Made by a program: the position numbers and the translations under genes. The notes under the pieces are model-generated. The model was not told the DNA's origin. It searched no databases and saw only the letters and a program-made list of their open reading frames with translations. From an uncultured Bacteroidota bacterium (GTDB taxonomy: Bacteria; Bacteroidota; Bacteroidia; Chitinophagales; LD1): a DNA stretch of 41,540 nucleotides. Where the stretch lies: contig CAIOTH010000027.1 of NCBI GenBank assembly GCA_903861145.1, forward strand, positions 1 through 41,540. Reading direction: 5' to 3'. Shown piece by piece: positions 1 to 9,284 of the stretch (its first letter is position 1; every line of letters starts with the position of its first letter).

Positions 1-2262
1 CGCTACGGTGCCGCTGTAATTGTAATGGCTTTTGACGAAAAAGGCCAGGCCGATAGTTACGAGAGAAGAATTGAAATTTGTGAACGCAGCTATAAATTGC
101 TAACCGAAAAAGTTGGCTTCCCGGCAGAGGATATCATTTTCGATCCGAATATTTTTCCGGTGGCTACCGGTATGGATGAGCATCGGCAAAACGCCATCGA
201 CTTTTTCCGCGCAACAAAATGGATAAAAGAAAACTTACCGCATGCTCATATTAGTGGTGGAGTGAGCAACGTGTCATTCTCGTTTAGAGGTAACAACGCT
301 GTTCGTGAAGCAATGCACTCGGCGTTTTTGTATCATGCTATTAAAAACGGTATGGACATGGGTATTGTAAACCCCGCCATGCTTGAAGTATACGACGACA
401 TACCTAAGGATTTGTTGGAGCGCGTTGAAGATGTGTTGCTTGACAGAAGAGATGATGCTACCGAGCGCCTGCTTGCCTTTGCCGAAACCGTAAAGAAAAA
501 AGACAAGGCCGAAGTAGTAGATGAAGAATGGCGCAAAGGTACCGTTGAAGCCCGTTTGGCGCACGCGCTTGTAAAAGGCATTGTTGAGTTTATTGATGCC
601 GACACCGAAGAAGCGCGGTTGAAATACGATAAGCCTTTAGAAATTATTGAAGGCCCCCTAATGGCCGGTATGAACATTGTAGGCGATTTATTTGGCAGCG
701 GAAAAATGTTTTTGCCACAGGTGGTAAAGAGCGCTCGTGTAATGAAAAAAGCGGTGGCTTATTTATTGCCGTTCTTGGAGGAAGAGAAAAGGCGAAGCGG
801 TAACACCAGCAAAAACAACGGCAAAATTTTACTGGCTACCGTTAAGGGCGATGTACATGATATTGGAAAGAATATTGTAGGCGTAGTGCTTGCCTGCAAC
901 AACTACGAAATTGTGGACATGGGCGTAATGGTGCCTGCCGATAAAATATTGGAACGTGCGAGAGAAGAGAATGCAGATATCATTGGCCTAAGTGGACTTA
1001 TTACACCATCGCTTGATGAGATGGTGCATGTAGCTAAAGAGATGCAGCGCACAGGCATGAAACAACCGTTGTTAATTGGCGGAGCAACTACATCTAAATT
1101 ACATACGGCTGTAAAAGTTGAGCCTTCGTATGGTGGAAGCGTGGTGCACGTTTTGGATGCATCGAAAGCGGTAACGGTAGCAAGTAGCTTGTTGAGTAAA
1201 GATGATAACGGTAAGTTTGCTGCGCAGATAAAGCAAGAGTATGTTGCCATGCGCGAAATACATGCTAACCGTCGTAGCGATGTGGAGTATGTAACTTTAG
1301 AAGAAGCCCGAAAAAATAAATACCAGGTTGACTGGAGCAAATCAACGGTTGCTAAGCCCAACTTTACCGGTATTAAAGTTTTAAATGATTATCCGCTGGA
1401 AGAACTGGCAAAGTATATTGATTGGAGCCCTTTCTTTAGCACTTGGGAAATGGCCGGTAGTTATCCGCGCATTTTTGAGAGTGAGAAATACGGGGTTGAA
1501 GCCCGCAAGTTGTATGATGATGCACAAGCCCTTTTGAAAAAAGCCATTGCCGGTAAATGGATGACCGCTAATGGGGTAATTGGTATTTTCCCTGCAGCAT
1601 CTCAAAACGAATTTATTGAGGTGTTTGATGATAAGGGCAACGTGTTAACCACTTTCCATCAAATGCGCCAGCAAACTAAAAAGCCTAACAACGCCCAGGC
1701 AAATTATAGCCTGGCCGATTTTATTAAACCGATAGAAAACGGCAAACCAACTGATTATTTTGGAGCCTTTGCAGTAACCAGTGGTTTGGGTATTGAAAAG
1801 AAACTGGCCGAATTTGAAAAGGACCTGGATGACTATAATAGCATTATGCTAAAAGCTATTGCCGATAGGTTAGCTGAAGCTTTTGCTGAACGCCTGCACG
1901 AGCGGGTGCGCAAAGAGTTTTGGGGTTATGCGGCTGATGAAAATCTTTCGAGCGAAGAATTGGTACAGGAAAAATACCAGGGCATTCGTCCGGCGCCGGG
2001 TTATCCCGCTTGTCCGGATCATACTGAAAAGCCTTTGATTTGGAATTTGCTTGGGGTTGAAAAGAACACCGGTATTCAACTAACCGAAAGTAACGCCATG
2101 TATCCGGCATCATCAGTAAGCGGTTGGTACTTTGCAAACCCTGAGGTGAGATATTTTGGCATTGGTAAGGTACAGAAAGACCAGGTGCAAAGCCTTGCCA
2201 CTGCAAAAGGATTATCATTAGCTGAAATGGAAAGATGGCTTGGGCCTAATTTGGCTTATTGA
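1..2262 (+). CDS. metH: Cobalamin-dependent methionine synthase, C-terminal part (5' truncated by window edge)
   Basis: Transfers the methyl group of 5-methyltetrahydrofolate to homocysteine through cobalamin, in the cytoplasm. The frame is open from base 1, so the homocysteine domain and most of the pterin domain lie outside the window. The visible part runs from the end of the pterin-binding domain ([15 protein letters not shown] at about residue 75 of the visible protein), through the helical B12 cap ([30 protein letters not shown]), to the Rossmann B12 domain with the DxHxxG cobalt-ligand motif in [12 protein letters not shown] and the later [13 protein letters not shown] and GGATTSK, and ends in the SAM-binding reactivation domain ([15 protein letters not shown] and [12 protein letters not shown]). 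About 753 codons are present of roughly 1,220 usual for the family. No defect is visible. Family assignment is certain. Confidence 0.97.
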   Translation, partial: RYGAAVIVMAFDEKGQADSYERRIEICERSYKLLTEKVGFPAEDIIFDPNIFPVATGMDEHRQNAIDFFRATKWIKENLPHAHISGGVSNVSFSFRGNNAVREAMHSAFLYHAIKNGMDMGIVNPAMLEVYDDIPKDLLERVEDVLLDRRDDATERLLAFAETVKKKDKAEVVDEEWRKGTVEARLAHALVKGIVEFIDADTEEARLKYDKPLEIIEGPLMAGMNIVGDLFGSGKMFLPQVVKSARVMKKAVAYLLPFLEEEKRRSGNTSKNNGKILLATVKGDVHDIGKNIVGVVLACNNYEIVDMGVMVPADKILERAREENADIIGLSGLITPSLDEMVHVAKEMQRTGMKQPLLIGGATTSKLHTAVKVEPSYGGSVVHVLDASKAVTVASSLLSKDDNGKFAAQIKQEYVAMREIHANRRSDVEYVTLEEARKNKYQVDWSKSTVAKPNFTGIKVLNDYPLEELAKYIDWSPFFSTWEMAGSYPRIFESEKYGVEARKLYDDAQALLKKAIAGKWMTANGVIGIFPAASQNEFIEVFDDKGNVLTTFHQMRQQTKKPNNAQANYSLADFIKPIENGKPTDYFGAFAVTSGLGIEKKLAEFEKDLDDYNSIMLKAIADRLAEAFAERLHERVRKEFWGYAADENLSSEELVQEKYQGIRPAPGYPACPDHTEKPLIWNLLGVEKNTGIQLTESNAMYPASSVSGWYFANPEVRYFGIGKVQKDQVQSLATAKGLSLAEMERWLGPNLAY

Positions 2263-2281
2263 TTATTTTTATGTGATCCCA

Positions 2282-2740
2282 ATGAGCGACCAACAAAATT
2301 TCACTTTCAATTTTCCCAAAAACTGGAATGATATTTCCAAAGAGAATCCAGAAGGACCGCCGACATTTGTCAATGGCGAGTATAAAGAACCGGGTATTCT
2401 GCAATTAACTTATTTAAAAGGAGGCCCCCCGAATCCGGATTTTAAGCAGTTGATTTCATTGTCAGAAAGGGTAGGGATTAATAACTTTTTGGGTGAAATC
2501 GTTGAGAGGGAATCTGGCAAATGTAATTTTGGTCAATTTGGTTCAGTTGTTGTTTCGAATCCGCATTTTTCGCATCTTATAGTGTGGCACTTATCTGATG
2601 GCAAGGACTATGTTTTGGCAACTTTTATTTGCGGTAATCCTCCTCAAAGGGGGGAGATTGATGATGCCAAAGCAATTATATTGACGCTTAAAAAAAAGAG
2701 TTTTTGGAACAGACTATTCCAGTCCTTTTTAAACAAATAG
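2282..2740 (+). CDS. Hypothetical protein, 152 aa
   Basis: Not recognised. The frame is open from 2240, inside the metH stop region, but the ATG at 2282 (MSDQQNF) lies 20 bases after the metH stop and gives a sensible soluble N-terminus, so it is preferred. The protein begins FTFNFPKNWND, a start reminiscent of small PsbP/DcrB-like proteins, and ends with an aliphatic helix (AKAIILTLKKKSFWNRLF) rich in Lys and aromatic residues. There is no signal peptide, membrane segment or known catalytic motif. It could be cotranscribed with metH, but nothing links it to methionine synthesis. Confidence 0.6.
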   Translation: MSDQQNFTFNFPKNWNDISKENPEGPPTFVNGEYKEPGILQLTYLKGGPPNPDFKQLISLSERVGINNFLGEIVERESGKCNFGQFGSVVVSNPHFSHLIVWHLSDGKDYVLATFICGNPPQRGEIDDAKAIILTLKKKSFWNRLFQSFLNK

Positions 2741-2814
2741 CTACATTATATTGTTGAAAATGAACTAGTTGAATGTTATAAAGGGCCGCACCAACAATAA
2801 GAAAATTCAAATCT

Positions 2815-2822
2815 TATCTTTG
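2815..2822 (+). promoter_or_regulatory. Candidate Bacteroidota -7 box (TAnnTTTG) before the desaturase gene
   Basis: TATCTTTG matches the Bacteroidota sigma-A -7 consensus TAnnTTTG exactly. It ends only 7 bases before the ATG at 2830, so a transcript starting about 7 bases downstream would have almost no leader. No TTG -33 element is seen at the expected 19-21 base spacing, so this is a half-match. Confidence 0.4.
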
Positions 2823-2829
2823 CGCCACA

Positions 2830-3813
2830 ATGGATCAAAATTTTCATCAAGCCGAGTTTGACCAACCGCATCCGGAAAGGACGCGCGCTATTCTTAAAGC
2901 TCATCCCGAAGTAAGACAGTTAATGGGCAAAAACCCATACACCGCTTTAATCATGCTATTTGTATTGACCCTGCAAATTTCTATTGCCTACGGCATGGGT
3001 AAATTGGGCTTTCACTACTGGTATGTAAGCGTTTTAATAGCTTATTGTGTGGGTGCCTTTGCCAACCATTGCATGTATGTAATTATTCACGATGCCACCC
3101 ATAACCTTGTTTTTACAAGCAAAATTTGGAACAGGTTTGTCGCTATGTTTGCAGACTTGCCGAATTTGGTACCCGGCGCAATGGGCTTTAATGTGTATCA
3201 CCTTAAGCACCACGCACATCAGGGCGATTATGATTTTGATGCCGACATTGCTGGCCATTGGGAAGCAAAATTTATTGGCAACAAATGGTACGGAAAAGCC
3301 TTTTGGTTGCTGTTCTTCCCTGTTTTCCAGGTAACCCGTCCTCCGCGTTTAAAGGCCATTACCCTTTTCAGCAAATGGACTTTTTTAAACCTGGCTTTTG
3401 CTATTGTTTTCGATACAGCTATTGTTTATTTCTGTGGCTGGGCTGGCTTGGTTTACCTCGTGTTTTCATTCTTCTTCTCAATAGGTCTACACCCGGTAGG
3501 CGCCCGTTGGGTACAGGAACATTATACCTATGATATTGACCAGGAAACCGCCAGCTATTACGGCCCGGTTAATATTGTGGCGCTAAACGTAGGCTACCAT
3601 AATGAGCATCACGATTTTCCTGCCATTCCATGGAACAATCTTCCCAAACTGAGAGCACTGGCCCCTGAGTATTACGACAACCTAAAGTATCACACAAGCT
3701 GGAGCAAATTACTGGTGCAGTTTTTATTTGATGAGCGCTTTAGTTTATACAGCCGTGTAGAGCGCATCAGCAAGGGAAAAGTAAGTATTGACCGCGCTAA
3801 TAAGGCGGCTTAG
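2830..3813 (+). CDS. Fatty-acid-desaturase superfamily protein resembling sphingolipid Delta4-desaturase (DEGS type)
   Basis: Membrane di-iron desaturase, 327 aa. Three histidine boxes are present: HDATH (87-91), HLKHH (124-128) and HNEHH (257-261). The whole layout follows eukaryotic dihydroceramide Delta4-desaturase: an N-terminal segment PHPERTRAILKAHPEVRQLM (14-33) like the DES-specific N-terminal domain, then GLHPVGARWVQEHY (219-232), YYGPVNIVALNVGYHNEHHDFP (243-264) and EYYDNL (280-285), each recognisable in animal DEGS1. Hydrophobic segments lie near 38-58, 65-86, 157-170 and 185-220. By homology the likely substrate is a sphingoid base or ceramide, which Bacteroidota make in saturated form; the substrate is inferred. 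No sphingolipid synthesis genes are in the window. A generic acyl-lipid desaturase is the alternative. Confidence 0.85.
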   Translation: MDQNFHQAEFDQPHPERTRAILKAHPEVRQLMGKNPYTALIMLFVLTLQISIAYGMGKLGFHYWYVSVLIAYCVGAFANHCMYVIIHDATHNLVFTSKIWNRFVAMFADLPNLVPGAMGFNVYHLKHHAHQGDYDFDADIAGHWEAKFIGNKWYGKAFWLLFFPVFQVTRPPRLKAITLFSKWTFLNLAFAIVFDTAIVYFCGWAGLVYLVFSFFFSIGLHPVGARWVQEHYTYDIDQETASYYGPVNIVALNVGYHNEHHDFPAIPWNNLPKLRALAPEYYDNLKYHTSWSKLLVQFLFDERFSLYSRVERISKGKVSIDRANKAA

Positions 3814-3840
3814 TTGAAATTGAAAAATTCAAAAACGCAC

Positions 3841-4191
3841 ATGGGTTTTCTGAAAACAACGCTTCTGTTCATTTCATTCTTCGCGCTAACCCAATTTGGC
3901 TTTGGCCAACAACAGGGCGGCTATGCTACTATGCGTGTGTTCGATTGCAACAAAGGGGTAAGCATGGGTTCGGGTTACCTGGCCGCCAGGGTTTTTATTG
4001 TGTATGAAGACAGCACCACCGAAGACATTCCCATTTTACCCTACAGCGAAAAAAACGAGCTGTCCAACCTCAAAAAGATAAACCAGATTATCAATGGCCT
4101 TAAGGCAAAAGGATATTTCCTCATCAGCCAATACACCACCGGCGAGCAGGGAAACCTGGTATCGGATTATACTTTTTTAAAGCAGCGATAG
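3841..4191 (+). CDS. Small secreted protein, hypothetical
   Basis: About 116 aa. The frame is open from a TTG at 3814 directly after the desaturase stop, but the ATG at 3841 (MGFLKTTLLF) begins a clean signal peptide ending near FGFGQ, so that start is preferred. The mature part is a small alpha/beta protein whose C-terminal half (a helix with LKAKGYFLISQYT, then YTFLKQR) has the pattern of DUF4177-like small proteins (helix, GW/GY turn, strand, final Lys/Arg). Export to the periplasm is inferred. It is tightly spaced to the desaturase and may share its transcript. Function unknown. Confidence 0.65.
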   Translation: MGFLKTTLLFISFFALTQFGFGQQQGGYATMRVFDCNKGVSMGSGYLAARVFIVYEDSTTEDIPILPYSEKNELSNLKKINQIINGLKAKGYFLISQYTTGEQGNLVSDYTFLKQR

Positions 4192-4211
4192 CGAGTTTAA
4201 ACTTTAGGTTT

Positions 4212-4760
4212 ATGCCTCCCTCGATTAAAATAATCATTATTGGCAACGGCGGCACCGGTAAATCTATTGTTGGCAACAAGTTAAGCCGCGATACTGGCAT
4301 TCCCGTTATGCACCTTGATAAATTAGCCTGGAAAGATGGTTATGAATTAGTACCCCTTGCCGAGTTTAAACAACAACTAACTGAACTATTTAAAGAGGAC
4401 CAGATAATTTTAGAAGGATGGTCTAAGCAAGAAACCATGTTAGATAGAATTATCTGGGCCGACATCATTATTTATCTCCGGTATCCGTTAGAGAATTGCT
4501 TAGAAACTGTATTAAACAGAAACAAAGAATTTTCAGGAAAACCTTATCCTTTCGACAATTTTACCGGCGATAGGGAAGCCATGAATGAACTGTATATAAA
4601 AGCAGTTGAATCCGTTCATTACGAATGCGAGCCCGAGGCGCGGCAATGGATGGAAAGCCAGCCTAATAAAACCATAGTAACTTATACATCGTTTGAAGAG
4701 TTGAATCAAAATTATTCTAAATTGCTATCCATGCTAAAACAACGCATGGCTGGTTTATAA
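4212..4760 (+). CDS. P-loop NTPase, adenylate-kinase-like (topology-modulation / FlaR-like group)
   Basis: 182 aa cytoplasmic protein with an N-terminal Walker A loop GNGGTGKS (11-18) after a beta strand IKIIIIG, followed by the helix and the typical IPVMHLDKLAWKDG segment of small kinase-like proteins often annotated as DNA topology modulation protein or adenylate kinase-related. The next strand QIILEGWSKQETM corresponds to the second conserved element (usually WVIDGNY-like). The substrate is not known for this group. The gene sits just before an alpha/beta hydrolase with a 9-base gap, suggesting a shared transcript, without indicating a pathway. Confidence 0.75.
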   Translation: MPPSIKIIIIGNGGTGKSIVGNKLSRDTGIPVMHLDKLAWKDGYELVPLAEFKQQLTELFKEDQIILEGWSKQETMLDRIIWADIIIYLRYPLENCLETVLNRNKEFSGKPYPFDNFTGDREAMNELYIKAVESVHYECEPEARQWMESQPNKTIVTYTSFEELNQNYSKLLSMLKQRMAGL

Positions 4761-4769
4761 TAAGCGCGC

Positions 4770-5702
4770 ATGAAAAAAGCACTCTACATTATTGGCGGTA
4801 TTTTACTGCTGTTCGTAATTTTTCAGGCAAGCCAATATCACGCCGATATTCCTTTAGAGGAATTGAAGCCGGCTTATGCGCAGCCCCCATCCAAATTTAT
4901 GATGATGGATGGTGCCACGGTGCATTATCGCGATGAGGGAACAGGTTACCCGATAGTACTTATCCACGGCATGTCATCATCGCTGCATACATGGCAGGGA
5001 TGGACGGATATACTATCTAAAAACTACCGTGTTATCCGTATGGATTTGCCTGGATTTGGTTTAACCGGCCCCACTACCGCTAACGACTATACCATACCTT
5101 ATTACGAAAGCTTTGTTGCCCGCTTTTTAGATAGCCTTGGGGTAAAAGAGTGTTATATGGCAGGCAATTCGTTAGGCGGCTTTATTACCTGGAATTATGC
5201 GCTGCGTCATCCTGAGCAAGTGAAGAAAATAGTAATACTGGATGCCGCGGGCTACCCAATAAAGAATGTGCCCTTTGTATTTAACCTGGCCCGCAACAAA
5301 TTACTAGCATTTATGGGGCGTTGGATTACACCCCGTTTTATAATTGCACAAAGTATGCAACAGGTTTATGGCGACCCTTCTAAAATTACGGATAGTATTA
5401 CCGACCGTTATTTTAACCTTGAACTGCGCGCAGGAAACCGGGCTGCGTTTATTTCGTTTGTTGGCCAGTTTAAAGAGCGCGATACGGTGCCTATTCAGCA
5501 AATAAAAACACCTACCCTTATTGAATGGGGCGAAAAAGACCGCTGGATACCCCTTGAAGATGCACACAAGTTTAACCGCGATATTAAAGGCTCACAACTG
5601 GTAACCTACCCCGGTGTTGGGCATATACCTATGGAAGAAATACCTGCACAATCGTGCGCTGATGCTTTGAAGTTTTTTAGTGATACTACAGCCAGGAATT
5701 GA
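4770..5702 (+). CDS. Alpha/beta hydrolase, membrane-anchored
   Basis: 310 aa. An N-terminal hydrophobic stretch (KKALYIIGGILLLFVIFQA) is probably an uncleaved anchor or signal, placing the enzyme at the inner membrane facing the periplasm. The alpha/beta hydrolase core follows: oxyanion HGMSSS (66-71), nucleophile elbow GNSLGG with Ser134, acidic residue Asp257 in WGEKDRWIP and catalytic His285 in PGVGHIPMEE. The pattern resembles epoxide hydrolase / haloalkane dehalogenase-like and carboxylesterase members, but Ser as nucleophile favours an esterase or lipase-type reaction. Substrate unknown. Confidence 0.88.
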   Translation: MKKALYIIGGILLLFVIFQASQYHADIPLEELKPAYAQPPSKFMMMDGATVHYRDEGTGYPIVLIHGMSSSLHTWQGWTDILSKNYRVIRMDLPGFGLTGPTTANDYTIPYYESFVARFLDSLGVKECYMAGNSLGGFITWNYALRHPEQVKKIVILDAAGYPIKNVPFVFNLARNKLLAFMGRWITPRFIIAQSMQQVYGDPSKITDSITDRYFNLELRAGNRAAFISFVGQFKERDTVPIQQIKTPTLIEWGEKDRWIPLEDAHKFNRDIKGSQLVTYPGVGHIPMEEIPAQSCADALKFFSDTTARN

Positions 5703-5710
5703 TATATAAA

Positions 5711-5731
5711 GCCTTCTATTTGAAGGTCTTT
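5711..5731 (+). terminator. Weak hairpin terminator after the hydrolase gene
   Basis: GCCTTC, a five-base loop and GAAGGT form a 6-bp stem with one G-U pair just after the hydrolase stop, followed by CTTTTCC. The stem is short and the T-run imperfect, so termination is only plausible. Confidence 0.4.
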
Positions 5732-5773
5732 TCCACTCAACCCACATTTTATTCCATTTAAGGACTATTCTTC

Positions 5774-5781
5774 TATATTTG
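5774..5781 (+). promoter_or_regulatory. Candidate -7 box (TATATTTG) for the peptide ABC importer operon
   Basis: Exact match to TAnnTTTG, 23 bases before the ATG at 5805 and downstream of a hairpin that could end the previous transcript. No TTG is visible at the -33 position, so the evidence is partial. Confidence 0.4.
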
Positions 5782-5804
5782 CTCAACTCAAAAAATAACA
5801 CCCT

Positions 5805-7691
5805 ATGCGCCAGTCACTTCACTCGTATATTGTAGCGTCAGGAATCATTTTCGTTTCCGCAGTTCTGTCTTCTTGCACCGGCGGCGAGCAAAAGGCAAAA
5901 ACACCCTGCGAAATGGCATCGGAAAACGATACAATGAAGAATATTAAGATTGACCGCACATTAGTTAAAAGCGAAAGAGCGGGTGTTAATGAGGTGGTTG
6001 TGCAAATACCCGGCGATTTGGATAAGCTAAATCCTATTACCGCTGTTTCGGCATACGCAAATTATACCAATAGCAGGCTTTTTAGTCAGTTGTTAGATGT
6101 TGACCCCGATTCCTTTAAGCTGTTCCCCTCATTGGTAATGGCGCGGCCCGAAATTAAGTTGATTGAAGACGGCGAATATAAAGGCGGAATGAGCATGGCC
6201 TGGGAGCTTCGCCCTGAGGCCACATGGGACAACGGAACGCCTATAACTGCGGATGATGTGATTTTTACTTTAAAGGCCACCAAAAACCCACAGGTTGATG
6301 ATGAAAATTTAAGGCCCTACCTCGATTTTATTGATGACGTAGTAGTTGACCCGGCTAATCCTCGCAAGTTTACGTATTTCTGCAAAGGCCGTTATTTTTT
6401 AAGTGAATACTCCGCCGGTTTGTATCCTATTTTGCCTGAGTATAATTACGACCCGGGCAAGTTGATGCGTAAGTTTGCTATGAAGGATTTGAATAACACC
6501 GAGAAAGCGGCTTCCCTTAAATCAAATCCTGATATCATTAAGTTTGCCAATGCATTTAACTCCGAAAAATATTCGCGCGATAAAGGTTCCGTTGTAGGTT
6601 CAGGCCCATACGAATTTGACCAATGGATTACCGGCCAGCGCATCATTGTAAAACGCAAGCAAAACTGGTGGGGTGATAAGCTGAAAGGCGTTAACCGCGA
6701 CTTTACCAATTTACCGGATAAAGTAATTTACGAAGTTATTGTTGACATTAACGCTTCGACTGCGGCGCTGAAAGGCGAAAAAATTGATGTGCTCTCAGGT
6801 ATGAAGGCCAAAGATTACCTGGAGCTGTCAAGAGATAAAAGAATGGTGGAGAAATACAACTTCTATAAACCTGAGCAATTAGCTTATTCGTATGTAGGCC
6901 TTAACATGCGCAACTCTAAACTGAGCGATGTTAAAGTAAGAAGAGCCTTAGCTTATTGTGTGGATATAGATAAGATTATTGAGAAGATTGGTTTCTGTAT
7001 GTCTGCGCGTGTTCCGGGCCCTATTAGCCCGAGCAAACCATATTTCGATAAGGATCTTAAGCTTATTCCTTTCGATATTTCAAAAGCGGCCAAATTGCTT
7101 GATGAAGCGGGCTGGAAAGATAGCGACGGTGATGGAGTGCGCGATAAGGTAGTAAACGGACAAAAGGTTAAGCTTTCGTTAGAATTGAAATACCCAAGCG
7201 GTAGCGATGTGGTAGAAAAGATTGCCACCCTGTTTGCTGAAAACTGCAAAAAAGCGGGCATTGAAGTTGTGCAGACACAAAGAGAATGGACGGTGTTTTT
7301 ACAGGAAGAAAAACAACACAATTTCGAAATGTCTTTCGGTTCATGGATTGCTTCTCCAACACCTGATGATCCAAAACAGATTTGGAGTTCAACCTCGTAT
7401 GACGGCGGTAGCAATTATGTAGGGTTTGGCGACCAGAAGAGCGATGAAGTAATTGAAAAGCTGCGTAACGAGCCGGATGAAACCAAGCGCAATGCACTGT
7501 ATAAAGAGTTTCAGCAAATGATTTACGATGCCCAGCCTTACATCTTTATGTATAGCCCATTGAATAAAGAAGCTATACATGCCCGCTTTAAAAATGCCAA
7601 TGCAAGTAAAGCGCGCCCTGGTTATGAAGAAAACGAATTTGAACTGGACAAAACATTCGGTTCAAAGAGTAGTGACGTAAAGCCACAATAG
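5805..7691 (+). CDS. ABC transporter substrate-binding lipoprotein, peptide/nickel (SBP family 5, OppA/DppA-like)
   Basis: 628 aa solute-binding protein. A signal peptide ends in the lipobox LSSC with Cys24, so it is a lipoprotein. The family-5 fold is shown by WELRPEATWDNGTPITADDVIFTLKA (the signature region), YSYVGLNMRNSKLSDVKVRRALAYCVDIDKI, and the C-terminal YKEFQQMIYDAQPYIFMYSP. It should capture oligopeptides or a similar ligand in the periplasm and deliver it to the two permeases encoded immediately downstream. It is somewhat longer than typical OppA (about 540 aa). The ligand cannot be read from the sequence. Confidence 0.92.
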   Translation: MRQSLHSYIVASGIIFVSAVLSSCTGGEQKAKTPCEMASENDTMKNIKIDRTLVKSERAGVNEVVVQIPGDLDKLNPITAVSAYANYTNSRLFSQLLDVDPDSFKLFPSLVMARPEIKLIEDGEYKGGMSMAWELRPEATWDNGTPITADDVIFTLKATKNPQVDDENLRPYLDFIDDVVVDPANPRKFTYFCKGRYFLSEYSAGLYPILPEYNYDPGKLMRKFAMKDLNNTEKAASLKSNPDIIKFANAFNSEKYSRDKGSVVGSGPYEFDQWITGQRIIVKRKQNWWGDKLKGVNRDFTNLPDKVIYEVIVDINASTAALKGEKIDVLSGMKAKDYLELSRDKRMVEKYNFYKPEQLAYSYVGLNMRNSKLSDVKVRRALAYCVDIDKIIEKIGFCMSARVPGPISPSKPYFDKDLKLIPFDISKAAKLLDEAGWKDSDGDGVRDKVVNGQKVKLSLELKYPSGSDVVEKIATLFAENCKKAGIEVVQTQREWTVFLQEEKQHNFEMSFGSWIASPTPDDPKQIWSSTSYDGGSNYVGFGDQKSDEVIEKLRNEPDETKRNALYKEFQQMIYDAQPYIFMYSPLNKEAIHARFKNANASKARPGYEENEFELDKTFGSKSSDVKPQ

Positions 7692-7724
7692 CGATTCAAT
7701 TTTTGAAATATTTAAGTGTAAGTA

Positions 7725-9269
7725 ATGTTATTATACATACTAAAGAGAGTTTTATATTTCATACCCACGTTTTTCGTTATTGCCTTATTTACATTTTTGC
7801 TAAGTGCCATTGCCCCCGGCGACCCTGTTGAACTAAAGCTTAGTTCGGGTATGCAGGGTTCAGAAGGTAGCGGCCAGGTATCAGATAAGCTGGCCGGCGA
7901 AGAAGCTTACCGCCAGCTAAACATAAAACTGGGCCGCGATTTGCCCATGTTTTATTTTACCGTTACATCTAAAGCTTACCCCGATACACTTTACCGGGTA
8001 TTGCGCAAAAACGAGCGCGAAAACCTGGAGCGCCTGATTGACCAATATTGCAACTGGCCTCAAATCAGCGCTTACTATAAATCAGTAAAAGCACTTGAAT
8101 TGGCTGTAATTACAGCACCGGTCGACCCATCTGATTCAAGCGCTTTTGGCAAAATGAAAACTGTGCGCGAAAGTTGTAACGACTTATATCGCAATTATGA
8201 CGATGCGGTTATTCAGCTTGACTTTGATAGAATTAAATCAGCGGTTACCGGCACTATAATGGTTAAAGACAGCACCGGCGCCGAAAAGCAATACCAAGCC
8301 TTAGCAGCAGTTAGTAAGTACAGCGATGCTGTTTTTACCAATTATAGTGCCATGCGCACTCAAAAGCAGACTTCACTTAAATATATTCCGGCTATTCACT
8401 TTTACGGATTGCAGAACCAGTTTCATCGTTGGTTATTTGGCGATGCGCCTTGGTTTGCACAAAATACCGACCCCAACAGAACATCAAAAGGTTTTTTCCG
8501 TGGCGACTTTGGTGATTCATATCTTGATAGCAGGCCGGTAAGCTCCATATTAGGCGATGCCATGAAATGGACTTTGATGATAAACCTGATAGTGTTTATT
8601 ATCATTTATTCAATTGGTATTCCTTCGGGTGTTTCGTTAGCAGTGCATAAAGGCACTACATACGATAGGTTAATGACAGCAACATTGTTTGTGCTTTACT
8701 CAATACCCAGCTTTTGGATTGGCACCATGCTTATCATCTTTTTTACCAGCGATTATTACGGCAACTGGATGAATTTATTCCCTCCCTATGGCCTAGGTAA
8801 AATAGGGCCGGAGTACACCGCGTGGGCTAAAATAAGTGACCGTACTTATCACCTCATTCTCCCTATATTTTGTAGCGTATATGGCTCGTTTGCCTACATA
8901 TCCAGGCAAATGCGCGGCGGTATGCTCGCCGTTTTAAGGCAGGATTTTATTCGTACCGCGTTTGCAAAAGGGCTGGCTCCGAACAATGTTTATTGGAAGC
9001 ACGCATTCAGAAATTCGTTGATACCTATTATTACCCTGTTCTCAAGTTTCCTTCCGGCTATGATTAGCGGCTCGGTAATTATTGAATATCTGTTTACCAT
9101 ACCGGGTATGGGCAGGGTAAGTTACGAGTCGGTAGTGGCGCGTAATTTTCCGGTGCTGTTTACCATACTTATGTTTTCGGCACTATTAACTATGGCGGGT
9201 ACACTGCTATCTGATATTTTATATGCCGCAACCGATCCTAGAATTTCGTTCACGAAAAAAGAGGGATAA
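7725..9269 (+). CDS. ABC peptide-importer permease, DppB/OppB-like, with large periplasmic insertion
   Basis: 514 aa inner-membrane permease against about 310-340 for DppB. TM1 is at 9-29, then comes the usual LNIKLGRDLPMFYF element (65-78, like LGLDxP), but instead of passing directly to GDFGDS (260-265) there is an insert of roughly 175 residues (about 80-255), mostly charged and helical. The transmembrane core follows, with the EAA loop that contacts the ATPase at about 402-436 (DFIRTAFAKGLAPNNVYWKHAFRNSLIP) and the final GMGR (461-464). It pairs with the next gene. The insertion lies on the periplasmic side by topology and might form part of ligand capture. Confidence 0.9.
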   Translation: MLLYILKRVLYFIPTFFVIALFTFLLSAIAPGDPVELKLSSGMQGSEGSGQVSDKLAGEEAYRQLNIKLGRDLPMFYFTVTSKAYPDTLYRVLRKNERENLERLIDQYCNWPQISAYYKSVKALELAVITAPVDPSDSSAFGKMKTVRESCNDLYRNYDDAVIQLDFDRIKSAVTGTIMVKDSTGAEKQYQALAAVSKYSDAVFTNYSAMRTQKQTSLKYIPAIHFYGLQNQFHRWLFGDAPWFAQNTDPNRTSKGFFRGDFGDSYLDSRPVSSILGDAMKWTLMINLIVFIIIYSIGIPSGVSLAVHKGTTYDRLMTATLFVLYSIPSFWIGTMLIIFFTSDYYGNWMNLFPPYGLGKIGPEYTAWAKISDRTYHLILPIFCSVYGSFAYISRQMRGGMLAVLRQDFIRTAFAKGLAPNNVYWKHAFRNSLIPIITLFSSFLPAMISGSVIIEYLFTIPGMGRVSYESVVARNFPVLFTILMFSALLTMAGTLLSDILYAATDPRISFTKKEG

Positions 9270-9284
9270 ATTTTTTTGAAACTG

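Noticed and set aside
2240-2281. Upstream start for the 152-aa protein overlapping metH
   Set aside because: The added residues ([13 protein letters not shown]) derive from the metH stop region; the ATG at 2282 is the better start.
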